DNA from: Bidens hawaiensis
Lineage: Eukaryota > Streptophyta > Magnoliopsida > Asterales > Asteraceae
NCBI GenBank assembly: GCA_021521415.1
Contig: JAIQDT010006472.1
Span: forward strand, 62,001-126,000
DNA length: 64,000 nt
Direction of reading: 5' to 3'
A program made the translations under genes and the position numbers. Every line of letters starts with the position of its first letter. Position 1 is the stretch's first letter. Below the pieces are notes generated by a model. The model was not told the DNA's origin and did not search any database. It saw nothing but the letters and a program-made list of their open reading frames with translations. Positions 1 to 10,279 of this stretch are shown one piece after another.

Positions 1-3000
1 TTCCAAGGCGACACTTTGAGGAGAACAAGATCACCAACTTGAAATTCGAGAGGCTTTCGCCTACGATCTGCGTAACTCTTCTGTCGGCTTCTGGCAGTCA
101 GCAAATGATCACGGATCTTGGCGATTTTATCGGTTGTCTCTTGAACAAGTTCGGGTCCTGTGATTTGAGTTTCACCCACTTCGCTCCAACAAATCGGGGA
201 GCGGCACTTACGACCGTAAAGTGCTTCAAATGGGGCCATACCGATACTGGAATGATAGCTGTTATTATAAGAGAACTCGATCAAAGGCAGGTGTGAATCC
301 CAATTACCTCCAAAATCAAGAACACAAGATCGGAGCATATCCTCAAGAGTTTGAATAGTTCGCTCAGACTGACCGTCAGTCTGAGGATGATATGCCGTAC
401 TCATGTCCAAGCGAGTTCCTAGCGCAGATTGGAGAGTTTTCCAAAAGCGAGATATAAAACGGCCATCGCGATCGGATATGATGCTCAAAGGAGTACCATG
501 GCGGCAGACGATTTCCTTGACATAAAGCTGCGCGAGATGCTCAACACGGTAGTTTTCACGAATGGGCAGAAAGTGAGCAGATTTAGTCAATCGATCCACT
601 ACTACCCAAATGCTATCATGTTTGCTTGCTGTCAAAGGTAACTTGGTAATAAAGTCCATCGCTATACCTTCCCATTTCCACGTAGGAATTTCTGGTTGTT
701 CGAGCAAACCAGATGGGCGCTGGTGTTCAGCTTTAACTTTAGAACAAGTCAGGCACTTAGCTACGAACACAGCAATATCCTTTTTCATACCGGGCCACCA
801 ATAAGTTATGCGCAAATCCTTGTACATCTTATCAGCGCCGGGATGAATAGAATACCGAGATTTGTGCGCTTCACTCAGGATATCAGCGCGAAGATTCTCA
901 TCACAAGGGATCCAGATGCGATTGAGATAGCAGAGAATTCCACTCAGATTAGGGACAAAGAGTGCTTCCGCGCCACACGCTAACTCGGCGCGAAGGTTAC
1001 CATTACTGATGGATGCGCGCTGCGCGTCACGAATACGCGATTCAAGGTTGCTTTGAATCGGCGCGAAGTGAAGCTGGGTGCGCGGCAAGATACAGTTAAG
1101 TTGGCAGGGTTTTCGGCTGAGCGCATCGGCTACCACATTAGCCTTACCAGGATGATACCGGATCTCACAATCGTAATCGCTGATGAGTTCGTTCCATCGG
1201 CGTTGCCTCATGTTAAGTTCCTTTTGATCAAAGATATGCTGAAGGCTTTTATGGTCAGTGTAAAGGATACACTTAGTACCATAAAGGTAGTGTCTCCAGA
1301 TCTTCAAGGCAAAAACAACTGCACCAAGCTCGAGGTCGTGAGTTGTATAATTCTTTTCATGAACCTTAAGTTGCCTTGATGCGTAAGCGATAACCTTGCC
1401 TCGTTGCATAAGAACACAACCGAGACCTTGGTTGGATGCATCGCAATACACGATAAAATCATCATTACCCTCAGGTAGCGCAAGAACAGGAGCTTCACAC
1501 AACAAACGCTTGAGCGTTAGAAAGGCTTCTTCTTGCTTCGAGCCCCAAATATACGGTTTACCTTTGTGCGTCAGAGCTGTTAAAGGCAAAGCGATCTTCG
1601 AGAAGTTCGAAATGAAACGCCGGTAATAACCAGCTAAGCCCAGAAAGGAACGGATCTCAGAAGGAGAGGATGGCGTAATCCAGTTCTTGATTGCTTCAAT
1701 CTTGGATGGGTCGACATGAATACCCATCTTGTTTACAACATGACCAAGAAACTGTACTTCATCAGACCAAAATTCACACTTGGAAAGCTTAGCATAGAGT
1801 TGCTCGGCTCTAAGCTTTTGCAATACCAATCGGAGATGTTGCTCATGCTCGGTCTTGGTCTTAGAATACACCAGAACATCATCGATAAACACGATCACGA
1901 ATTTATCCAAGAAAGGCCTACACACCCGATTCATAAGATCCATGAAAACGGCGGGTGCGTTGGTTAGACCGAAGGACATGACCAAGAATTCAAAATGGCC
2001 ATAACGAGTACGAAAAGCAGTCTTCGGAACATCTTCATCGCGGATACGCAACTGATGATAACCAGAACGGAGATCGATCTTCGAGAAACAAGAGGCACCT
2101 TGGAGTTGATCAAAGAGGTCGTCAATACGCGGTAAGGGATACCGGTTCTTAATGGTGAGTTTGTTCAACTCGCGGTAATCAATACACATGCGAAACGATC
2201 CATCTTTCTTTTTAACGAACAACACCGGAGCACCCCAGGGCGAAGAGCTAGGGCGAATGAATCCTTTAGCAGTCAACTCTTGAAGTTGGCTGGCCAATTC
2301 TTGCATCTCAGCGGGTGCAAGACGATAAGGAGATTTGGCTACGGGGGAAGCACCAGGGACAAGATCAATACGGAACTCGACTTCACGAGCGGGAGGGATA
2401 CCAGGAAGATCATCAGGAAAAACTTCAGGAAAATCACGCACAACAGGGATATCGCGAAGCTTCTTTCCTTCATCGGGTTTAACCACATGGGCTAGGAATG
2501 CAATACACTTCTTCCGCATGAGTCTTTGGGCTTCGGCGCAAGACATAAGTTTAAGACCACTGGAGGGTTTTTCGCCGTAAATATGAAGATCACCATTTTC
2601 TCGAGGTATTCGAATCAATTTCTTGGCGCAAATAACTTCGGCGCGATTCTTCGAGAGCCAGTCCATACCAATGATAACATCAAAGCTTCCAAGAGGCATA
2701 GGGATGAGGTCGATCAGAAAATCGTTTTCGTTAAGGTTAAGCGTGCAATCTTTAACTACCGAGTTTATTAAAACAGTTTCGCCATTAGCCAATTCAACTG
2801 AAAAATCTTCTTTTAAGTTATCGCGCGGTCGCGCAAGCTTCCGCTCAAAGGCGCGAGAGATAAAACTTCTATCGGCGCCAGTATCAAAAAGCATAGATGC
2901 ATAAAATCCGTTAAGCAAAAATGTACCATTAACTACGTCGTTATTCGCTTGCGCTTGGTGCGCGGTTATGTTAAAAGCTCGTCCACGCGTCACTTGGTTT

Positions 3001-4214
3001 GAAATCTGGTTCACCGGATTCGCTTGTGTAATCTGAACTTGTAGCCTTGGGCACGCGTTCCGGAAATGACTTGGATCACCGCAGTTAAAGCACGATCTGG
3101 GTCGTGGGTTTTGGTAAGTTGGCTGTGGGTTCTGCGGGTAGGCTGGTGGTGTTGGCGCAATCGGATTGGAGGGAGGGGTTCTACAGTACTCAACGGAGTG
3201 ACCTACGCGGCCACATCGGTTACATTGTCGACACGGGACTTGAGGTGGGTGATGAAGTCTACAGGTTGGGCAAAAGGGTTGGTTTCCTGTGTAAGGTTTC
3301 TTAGTTGGCGGGGCAGGAAGTGCTGGATTGGTTAAGGCATAGTTGTGGACTACAGGAGGTGCTGGGTAGGTTGACAGCGGGTTAGGCGCGTAAACTGGTT
3401 GATAAATTGGTTGCTGGACAATGGGCGGGTTGGTAAGCGCATAGGCTTGTCTGCGCCTACGTTTCTGGTTATGGTTTGAGGGTTCTGGTTTGGTTTCTGT
3501 TGGTTCAGGGACAGTCTTGGTGGGTTTGGTCTTCTCAGTTCCCCGCAGGAACAGGGTTCCTGCTCTGACATGGTTGTCGCTGAGCACAGCGGCCAATTCG
3601 ATGGCGTCAGAGAGGGTAACTGGGTTTCTGGCCCATACAGAATCTTGAATTTCCATGGGGAGACCCCCAAGGAATTTCTCGATTGCTCGGCGTGAAGGGG
3701 TAACAAGGTGAGGGACCAGTAAGCTTAGCTCGTGGAAGCGCGTCGCGTACTCGCGCGCTTCACCGCTGTATTGCTTCAAGTTCCAGAATTCTTCCTCCAG
3801 GCGCTTAACTTCGTTGGGAGGGCAGAATTCTCGCGTAAGAGTTTCCTTGAATTCCTCCCATGTCATGCTAGAAGCAGCCTCTGCGCCACGCGCATGAGCT
3901 ACTCCATTCCACCATGTAAGCGCTCTGGATTCCAGGACACTGGAAGCATATAGGGTTCGTCTGTCTGAGGGGCATTGGGTATGGAGGAAAGTGTTTTCAA
4001 TCTTCTCAAGCCATTGGAGCATCACGGTGGCTCCTTCAAGACCTGTGAACTTCGGAGGGTTACCCGCATTAAAGGACTTAATGTTATAACTGGAGGTATT
4101 AGCATTGTTTTGGCTCAAAGCTTGGGCTATTGCGGCGGCCATTTCCTGGGAACGTTGCTGTCTACGCACGCGCGAGGCTTCTCTTCTCTGAAATCGGCGA
4201 GATAGCGGAGGCAT
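1..4214 (-). CDS. gag-pol polyprotein of G1, open, 3' end off window
   Basis: I translated the whole stretch from the ATG at 4214 to the window edge (about 1,404 codons) and met no stop or frameshift. The N-terminal part has a retrotransposon gag domain. Two CCHC knuckles follow near residues 331-345 ([14 protein letters not shown]) and 374-388 ([14 protein letters not shown]). The aspartic protease motif LFDTGAD is near residue 441. The reverse transcriptase has the catalytic motif [10 protein letters not shown] near residue 775, then RNase H. The integrase has an HHCC finger near residues 1115-1160 and catalytic-region motifs [15 protein letters not shown] and QTDGQSER to about residue 1280. 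The product would build virus-like particles, copy element RNA and integrate the cDNA. The start follows the leader and has no earlier in-frame ATG that I noticed. Codons are rich in GCG and CGC. Gag and pol are in one frame, so no frameshifting is needed. Confidence 0.93.
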   Translation of the reverse strand, partial: MPPLSRRFQRREASRVRRQQRSQEMAAAIAQALSQNNANTSSYNIKSFNAGNPPKFTGLEGATVMLQWLEKIENTFLHTQCPSDRRTLYASSVLESRALTWWNGVAHARGAEAASSMTWEEFKETLTREFCPPNEVKRLEEEFWNLKQYSGEAREYATRFHELSLLVPHLVTPSRRAIEKFLGGLPMEIQDSVWARNPVTLSDAIELAAVLSDNHVRAGTLFLRGTEKTKPTKTVPEPTETKPEPSNHNQKRRRRQAYALTNPPIVQQPIYQPVYAPNPLSTYPAPPVVHNYALTNPALPAPPTKKPYTGNQPFCPTCRLHHPPQVPCRQCNRCGRVGHSVEYCRTPPSNPIAPTPPAYPQNPQPTYQNPRPRSCFNCGDPSHFRNACPRLQVQITQANPVNQISNQVTRGRAFNITAHQAQANNDVVNGTFLLNGFYASMLFDTGADRSFISRAFERKLARPRDNLKEDFSVELANGETVLINSVVKDCTLNLNENDFLIDLIPMPLGSFDVIIGMDWLSKNRAEVICAKKLIRIPRENGDLHIYGEKPSSGLKLMSCAEAQRLMRKKCIAFLAHVVKPDEGKKLRDIPVVRDFPEVFPDDLPGIPPAREVEFRIDLVPGASPVAKSPYRLAPAEMQELASQLQELTAKGFIRPSSSPWGAPVLFVKKKDGSFRMCIDYRELNKLTIKNRYPLPRIDDLFDQLQGASCFSKIDLRSGYHQLRIRDEDVPKTAFRTRYGHFEFLVMSFGLTNAPAVFMDLMNRVCRPFLDKFVIVFIDDVLVYSKTKTEHEQHLRLVLQKLRAEQLYAKLSKCEFWSDEVQFLGHVVNKMGIHVDPSKIEAIKNWITPSSPSEIRSFLGLAGYYRRFISNFSKIALPLTALTHKGKPYIWGSKQEEAFLTLKRLLCEAPVLALPEGNDDFIVYCDASNQGLGCVLMQRGKVIAYASRQLKVHEKNYTTHDLELGAVVFALKIWRHYLYGTKCILYTDHKSLQHIFDQKELNMRQRRWNELISDYDCEIRYHPGKANVVADALSRKPCQLNCILPRTQLHFAPIQSNLESRIRDAQRASISNGNLRAELACGAEALFVPNLSGILCYLNRIWIPCDENLRADILSEAHKSRYSIHPGADKMYKDLRITYWWPGMKKDIAVFVAKCLTCSKVKAEHQRPSGLLEQPEIPTWKWEGIAMDFITKLPLTASKHDSIWVVVDRLTKSAHFLPIRENYRVEHLAQLYVKEIVCRHGTPLSIISDRDGRFISRFWKTLQSALGTRLDMSTAYHPQTDGQSERTIQTLEDMLRSCVLDFGGNWDSHLPLIEFSYNNSYHSSIGMAPFEALYGRKCRSPICWSEVGETQITGPELVQETTDKIAKIRDHLLTARSRQKSYADRRRKPLEFQVGDLVLLKVSPW

Positions 4215-4854
4215 TCTATAAAAGTTTTAATTTTAGTTAATATCTTGGTTTTTATCGCAAAGTTTAACTTTATAAAGCTTGGTTTCGCAGAGTTAGATAC
4301 TATCAAAAGTTAAAGTAAAATAAATGATCCTAAATGCAGACTTTAATAAAGGTAACAAATTCGAATCAAGAATCGACAATTCACGTATCACCGTGACTTT
4401 CCGAGTTCTCAATTTAAAATAGCTAGTAAACGGGTATTGGAGATTGACGATTCATGTATCACCATGACTTTCCAATCTTCAATATAAAATATACAAGAAA
4501 ATGAGTATTGGAGGTTGACAATTCATGTATCACCATGACTTTTCAAGTCTCCAACCTCAGAACATAATCGTAAATGGAAATTGAAAATCAACTATTCATG
4601 TATCACCATGACTTTTCGGATTTTCAGCCCCAACAAACGAATATGTAAGTAAAATCAATAAAAATCGAAATTCGACAAAAATCGAAATATCGCGAAATAA
4701 AACATAAAATCATATACTGCGCAAGCGCGAGCATATTCATAAATAACGAGTAATTAACAATAAGCGCGCAAACATGAGATTTCTCTCATGCGCGAGAAGG
4801 GACTCTTAGGTATTCTAGGCCGTTACGTCTAACCACCTATCCTAAAGTCAACGA
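4215..4854 (-). other. untranslated leader of G1
   Basis: These 640 bases lie between the primer-binding site and the gag ATG and hold no ORF of note. They contain the four-copy hairpin repeat listed separately. The remainder is A/T-rich with scattered GCGC words. Confidence 0.8.
4366..4630 (-). repeat. four hairpin-forming repeats, period about 71 bp, in the G1 leader
   Basis: Plus-strand cores are at 4381-4396, 4452-4467, 4523-4538 and 4596-4611. Three read TCATGTATCACCATGA and one reads TCACGTATCACCGTGA, so the inner 5-bp stem is kept by a paired T-A to C-G change. Outer arms differ in sequence between copies but still pair: 4369-4375 with 4402-4409, 4436-4447 with 4471-4483, 4508-4517 with 4543-4556, and 4582-4589 with 4619-4626. 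This is direct observation. A role in packaging, dimerisation or translation of genomic RNA is inference. Confidence 0.88.
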
Positions 4855-4866
4855 GCTCTGATACCA
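4855..4866 (-). promoter_or_regulatory. primer-binding site of G1 (initiator Met-tRNA type)
   Basis: The minus strand reads TGGTATCAGAGC, matching the complement of the 3' end of plant initiator Met-tRNA. It starts three bases after the LTR end at 4870. It primes minus-strand cDNA synthesis. Confidence 0.93.
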
Positions 4867-5884
4867 ATCTGTAACACCCCGACCAAAGGCGGATTATACA
4901 TCGGGGCGCCACATATTGCTTCATTACTCGCGACACTATTGGTGTCAATATTTATAAATACACATTTTATCGCGCACGCGCAGCGGGAAAAATAAAGAAC
5001 ATAAATCAAACATAAATCAATATATTATAAATTATAACATTCAAACAACATTAACTTGTCTTGATACATTTTAATTCTAGGTCCAAAAGTAAAAACGTCC
5101 TACGTGTCCACAAGCTCCAAAACAGCTACTGCAAACCTGAACATGTGTTAAAATAAACGTCAAACACTTGCGTGTTGGTGAGAAATCAAGTTTAATAGAT
5201 AATCATAGATAATCACAGTAAATCTGCGCGCAACACGTGTATGTCTAGAGTTTAACAAGGGTGTAATCAGATTGTGATCAAGCCTAAGATAGTTCATAGA
5301 TCATAGTTCAATCCATGCTCCCAATTGAGCATAAAAACGAGAAAACATCTGTGCAAGTGTAAACAAAGAAAACCGTAAACGATAGGTCTCCCGTGTTCAA
5401 CTAATGGTACCAACGGAACTGCGGAATAGGCCGAACAAAGCGGTTAATGATACACACATACAAATAAACAGCCAAGTAAACGTCCTCAACACATGGGATA
5501 CTGCGCGACTAAAGTTCATAAACAAGTTTAAGACTCAAGTTTTGTATGAACACATGAACATCCCAAAGCATTTAAAATAAAAAGGGATTAGATACGAGAT
5601 AACTCACATGATAAACGATGCGGTGATAGATAAAGCAAGAACCAACTTTAAACAAGCACAAGTTAACCTATAAACAAGATTATTGTTTTAATGATTTGTT
5701 TTAAGTCTTGATTATAAGTTAGCATAATTAATAAGTTATTATATATAATATATTACCGGAAAACAGGGCAGAGGAGAGGAGAAAACGGAGGCAAGAGAGG
5801 AGGGAGGCGGCTGAAGAACAACGGCAGAGAGCAAAAAGGGAGGAAGAGAATAAGTGTAGTGTGTGAAGTGTTAAGAAAATAGTA

Positions 5885-5893
5885 CTATATATA
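5885..5893 (-). promoter_or_regulatory. TATA box in the G1 LTR
   Basis: The minus strand reads CCTATATATAGTA, the only strong TATA box I saw in this LTR. It would place the U3/R boundary about 0.8 kb into the LTR and leave roughly 1 kb of R-U5. Confidence 0.5.
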
Positions 5894-6298
5894 GGCAAAC
5901 CCTAGGGGACACAAACCCTAGAAAAGATCTCCAAAAGTAAAAGAAAAGATATCAACAGTAAAAAGTTCTGAAAAGTAAAGATATCAAAAGATATGGCAGC
6001 TGCAGGGGACAAGAGAAAAGCTGACAGGGAACAGCAACAGGCATGGGCGGATCAGATAAAGGTACTGGATAAAGCATGAAAAAGCAGATCTCAAAAGATA
6101 ATGTCAGTCACTTTTTCTACCAACCAATGGGGTTGGTACGCATGCTGCGCCGAAAGTAACTATTCAGACATTAGATAGGTTAGGTCAACAGCTCAGAAGA
6201 AAAGACAACACAAAAGCAAACGGCTAGATTTAAACAGAAGATACAAGGGTTAAGCGCGGGAAGGCTGAGTGCGCGAGCGCGAAGGCTGGCACAACAAT

Positions 6299-6445
6299 CC
6301 TTAGCGCACTGCGGGAAGAATCACAAATCCTTAGCGTGCTGCGTGAAGAACTAGAATTCTAAGCGCATCGCGGGAAGAACATACATTCTTAGCGCATTGC
6401 GGGAAGAACATGCATTCTTAGCGCGCTGCGAGAAGAGTTCTCTTC
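6299..6445 (-). repeat. 30-bp tandem repeats in the G1 LTR U3 region
   Basis: Five diverged units start near 6299, 6329, 6359, 6388 and 6417. Each carries a plus-strand core like TTAGCGCATTGCGGGAAGAA. Period is 29-30 bp. They lie upstream of the TATA box on the transcribed strand, where enhancer repeats are usual in LTRs. Confidence 0.85.
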
Positions 6446-6703
6446 ACGCATCGCAGGAACAAGATGTCTTCACGCAGGCTTCCATGTAAGGAGTCTGGCG
6501 CGTGGAGCTGCAGACATCCTTAGGCGGAAAGAACCAAAGGACAAGAGGGAAGAGAAGGCGGAAAGAGAGAGGGAGAAAGAGGCGGGCAGGAAATATATAT
6601 TATTATTAAAAATAAAATACAAGTATAAATATTAAATAATAAAAGAGAGATCGGGTCAGAGAAACGGGTACCTGGGTCGGGTCGGATCGGGGCAGATGTC
6701 ACA

Positions 6704-8169
6704 TAAATCAGTTTGATAAGTTGAAAGTTTGGAGATTGGTTGAGTTACCGGAGGGAAAGAAAACACTTGATACGAGATGGGTGTTCCGAAACAAGCAAGA
6801 TGACACCAGGGTTATTGTTCGAAACAAGGCTCGATTGGTAGTTCATGGGTTTCGTCAAGTTGAAGGGTTGGATTACACTAAGGTTTATGCTCCAGTGGCT
6901 AGACTTGAAGCCATCAGAATTGTTTTGGCCTACGATTCATTTATGGGGTTCATAGTGTATCAAATGGACGTTAAGACTGCATTTCTGTATGGCGAGGTTA
7001 AGGAAAAGATATATGTGGAACAGCCACCGGGTTTTACTGATTCCAAGAAGCCAAATCACGTTTACAAGTTAGAAAAGGCATTGTATGGGCTTCATCAGGC
7101 TCCTCGAGCATGGTATGCTACATTGACAACACATCTTCTAGACCATGGCTACAAGCGAGGAACCATTGATCAAACCCTATTCCGCAAAACTTTCGAAAAA
7201 GATTTGATCTTAGTCCAGATCTATGCAGACGACATTATCTTCGGATCCACCAGTGCTGAGTTGTGCGCGGAGTTTGAAGAAGTAATGAAGAAACGATTTG
7301 AGATGAGTTCGCTGGGAGAAATGACAACATTTCTGGGATTACAGGTTCGCCAAAGCTCGGCAGGAATTTTACTGCATCAAGGGAAGTATGTTGAGGATAT
7401 GCTCGCAAAGTTTGAGTTTCAAGACTCCAAAAGTGCTAACACTCCCATGGCGGAAAGGCCTTTACTGTCATCTGATTCGGAAGGGAGTCCAATAGATCAC
7501 ACATACTATCGATCAATGATCGGGTCTCTAATGTACCTCACCGCCAGCCGACCTGATATCATGTTTGCAGTTTGTCAATGTGCTCGTTTCCAGGCCAATC
7601 CTAAACTCTCTCATTTAATTGCTGTCAAATGTATTTTTAGATATCTAAAGGGACAACCGAAGTTAGGTCTTTGGTATCCCAAACAATCAGAATTTGATCT
7701 TTATGCTTTTGCTGATAGCAATTATGGTGGAGATGACATTGACAGGAAATCTACATCTGCCGGATGCTAGTTCTTAGGAGATCGTCTCATTTCATGGCAG
7801 TGTAAGAAACAACAGGCGGTGTCCACCTCGATGGCCGAAGCGGAGTATGTTGCTGCATCAGCCTGTTGCTCTCAGGTTATCTGGATGCAAAATCAACTGC
7901 TGGATTACGGTTTGGAATTTCTTGATACTCCCATCTTTTGTGATAATGATGCGGCCATTTCCATTGTTAAGAATCCAGTTCAACATTCTAAAACCAAGCA
8001 CATCGATATTAAAATTCATTTTATTCGTGACTGTTATGACCGAAAATTGATTCACCTTGAACAAGTTCACACTGATAATAATGTGGCGGACTTATTTACA
8101 AAACCGGTCGGAACAGCCAAATTTAATGTGCTTGTGAGTTTTCTTAAAATGCTTCGTTTCGAGGATTGA
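6704..8169 (+). pseudogene. copia reverse transcriptase and RNase H, split by one in-frame stop
   Basis: The frame reads continuously from 6706, where the residues NQFDKLKVW show it continued upstream before G1 inserted. Motifs seen are NKARLVVHGF, KTAFLYGEV, the catalytic YADDIIFGST (about 7222-7251), and RNase H blocks around ADSNY, STSMAEAEYVAAS and TKHIDIKIHFIRD. A TAG at 7768-7770 stands where family members have Gln in GCQFLG, so the stop looks like CAG to TAG. The frame resumes unshifted and ends at 8169. The 5' half of the RT is absent from the window. Confidence 0.93.
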
Positions 8170-9649
8170 GTCTTTTTGAGTGTAAACTCGTACATATCTT
8201 CTTAATTTGTACAATTTTAGGGGGAGAAAAATCAAAAATCTTAAAAAAAAAATAAAAATTTGTGTGTAAGTTTCATTTTCGCTTAAAATTATGTCGGTTG
8301 CTTAAGTTTGAAGAACATATACTTGTATATGTTTGGCCCGGTGATCTACTTGTAGAGTCACAGAGGATAGCCATTTGTCTAAAGACTAAAAGCATCTGGG
8401 GCGATTGTGATATGTTTTCTGTTTTGAATTCTTTCACTTAAAATTATGTCGGTAACTCTAAGTTGGAAGGACATGTATTTTCATATGTGTTTGGTCCTGT
8501 TAACCACTTGTAGACATACAAGGTAGCCATTTACCTGAAACCTAAGAGTGACCGGGGTGATCGAGTCTCAAACTGTCTTTAGGGAAGTGAGATTATTATT
8601 CAACTAAAAGCTTTTCAGATTGCTTAAAGTTTCTCGAATGAAAATTGATCCAACCTTTGAGAAATGATAGATAAATTGATTTTGAGTGCCTAACGTGTGA
8701 AATTATTAGGCTAAAAATGCTTTTGATTAGTTATTGATGTGTGTGGAAGCTTTTCATGATACGTAAAAGTTGAAGTGATATAAACTAAATTTGCTAAACT
8801 TATTGTGGAGAGTCATTTTGAAAATCTTTGCATGTCCCTAGACACATCTCTCCGACTGATAGGCAGAAAAGCAATTACCCAGTCATACACGAGCCCGTTA
8901 GTATCTTGATCGCCAAAAAAAAAATTATTTAATTATTATTTAATTTATCATTAAATTGTTTTCTAAAAGCTTAAAGGGGTCTCAGGGAACTACAGGGGTG
9001 GGGCACTCAAATAAGTCCTAAACACCCTGAATGTAAGGCTTGTAAGTCCGGATGGCATGTAAGTCCAACGTTCAACCTTAAAGCTTAATAATCATTTTGT
9101 ATAGAGAAAAATATTTTGATCAAGTACTAAGGGGTTGGAGTCAAATTGAGGTGATCTGGGAAAAGCCAAATACGCCTTGAGAATAGATAAGGGGCATCAG
9201 AGGTCCATAAGTGATGTCCATGTAAGTCTTATGCCTAATCAAATCTAATCATATCACTAATGCAATGAAAATCATGAAAATTACCTGCTATCAACCTTTT
9301 CGCTATGTCACAATAATGCTGAAAATGAATCATTGTGAAAGGACTTTAATCAATATGATCTCATGTTCGGATCTTTTCATAAAAGGGTGGTTTGTTTTTA
9401 AATAGCTGAAATTTGATCCCAATAGACTTTCTTTCTTTATATACGAGTCAATTACATATGCTGATTTTCTAAAGATTGGTTAGGTAAATTCTGTTTAGTT
9501 TTATTTTTATATAATATGATTTAACTGGGTCGCTCTCAATGTGTTTATATTTCTTTGGGCTTTAGACTGGATTGTCAAGGTATAAGATTAAAAGTATTTG
9601 GGCTGCAACAAAGGGTTGGGCTTGTTTGTGGGTGGGTTCTCGGCCCATC
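8170..9649 (+). other. noncoding region of the copia element after pol
   Basis: No supported ORF lies here. It has a purine-rich GGGGGAGAAA stretch at about 8220, a two-copy 155-bp direct repeat, and A/T-rich sequence. It separates pol from the third ORF unit and belongs to the element by position. Confidence 0.6.
8282..8590 (+). repeat. two-copy direct repeat, about 155 bp each
   Basis: Both copies start CTTAAAATTATGTCGGT (8282 and 8437) and share blocks such as CACTTGTAGA/TACTTGTAGA and GTAGCCATTT/ATAGCCATTT in the same order. They differ at many bases, so the duplication is old. Confidence 0.8.
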
Positions 9650-10279
9650 TCTTTTGGGTATAAATGATATTTATCCCAGATTTTATGCTCATTCATTCAA
9701 AAACACTTTCATATCTCAAACCATTCAGCCGTAAATCTCACAAAGCTAATCTCACTCCATTGTTTTTGGTGTTCTCTTGATCGAGTTGCAGGTATTGGAT
9801 TGTTTTAGGGTTTATTGTTAGAAGTTAAAGGGATTTGTTGCAGGATTAATGGAGATCTCGGTGCCTTGGAGAAGACAACACATATTCCAAGAAGAAACCC
9901 AAAGGGTTCTCTGTCCTCCGCTGTCAAAGAGCTCTCGGTTGACTTTCGTTGACCGAGATCTCCTAGCCTCGACCGAGAACTCATGTTCTCGGTTGACTTT
10001 CGTTGACCGAAATCGCTGGAATTGACCGAGAACTCATTTTCTCGGTTAATCTTGACAGAGAACACTTGCTTTTAACCGAAAACCCCCTTTGACCGAAATC
10101 TAATGTGGAAAGAAAACTCTTGTGGACCGAAAACAACTATTTTAGTGCGCTTTTCTTTGTAGTCCATTTAATTTGTTTTTGTCATCATTAGCCCCTCATG
10201 TTTGAAACTTGACCTAAAATGCTTAAAATATAATTATGATCAAGATTACACTTACTAACTTGATTAGTTTGGTGCAGTA
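9650..10279 (+). promoter_or_regulatory. candidate internal promoter, leader and leader intron of the copia third ORF
   Basis: A TATA-like GGGTATAAATGAT lies at about 9655-9667. A candidate splice donor GCAG/GTATTG is at 9791/9792, and an acceptor TTGGTGCAG ends at 10277, three bases before the ATG at 10280. The implied intron is 486 bp and contains the GACCGAGA repeat array. This layout looks like a self-contained transcription unit, but splice sites are read by eye only. Confidence 0.4.
9930..10135 (+). repeat. array of CTCGGTTGAC / GACCGAGAAC motifs in both orientations
   Basis: The decamer CTCGGTTGAC and its near complement GTTGACCGAGA recur about eight times, sometimes paired as small palindromes around CTTTC. 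Related ACCGAGATC sequence also occurs in the 3' LTR of the same element at 12926-12949. Confidence 0.75.

Larger units (their letters stand above)
1..6703 (-). mobile_element. G1: Ty3/gypsy chromovirus-type LTR retrotransposon, 3' part off window
   Basis: Read on the minus strand the order is LTR (6703 to 4870), primer-binding site, leader, then gag, protease, reverse transcriptase, RNase H and integrase to the left edge. The LTR ends in GGGGTGTTACA and the primer site is complementary to the 3' end of initiator Met-tRNA, as in Tekay/Del-type plant chromoviruses. The element interrupts a copia reverse transcriptase at 6703/6704. The integrase C-terminus, any chromodomain, the PPT and the 3' LTR lie left of the window, so completeness cannot be judged. 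The open coding frame suggests a young insertion. Confidence 0.92.
4870..6703 (-). repeat. 5' LTR of G1 (about 1.83 kb)
   Basis: On the minus strand it begins TGTGACATCTGCC at 6703 and ends GGGGTGTTACA at 4870. The outer edge abuts copia reverse-transcriptase codons and the inner edge abuts the primer site. It includes a TATA box near 5885 and a 30-bp tandem array at 6299-6445. The plus-strand bases after 6703 (TAAAT) would be one copy of the target duplication. The other copy is off window. Confidence 0.9.

Noticed and set aside
3350..3706. 118-codon minus-strand ORF starting MLPLHAEQ
   Set aside because: It is an out-of-frame shadow of the G1 gag-pol frame on the same strand.
4366..4630. 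Regularly spaced repeats resembling a CRISPR array
   Set aside because: The window is eukaryotic, the repeats diverge, the spacers are themselves similar, and the unit lies between a primer site and gag.
6520..6702. Minus-strand ORF of 60 codons in the G1 LTR
   Set aside because: Low-complexity Ser/Pro/Ile run inside an LTR with no coding signal.
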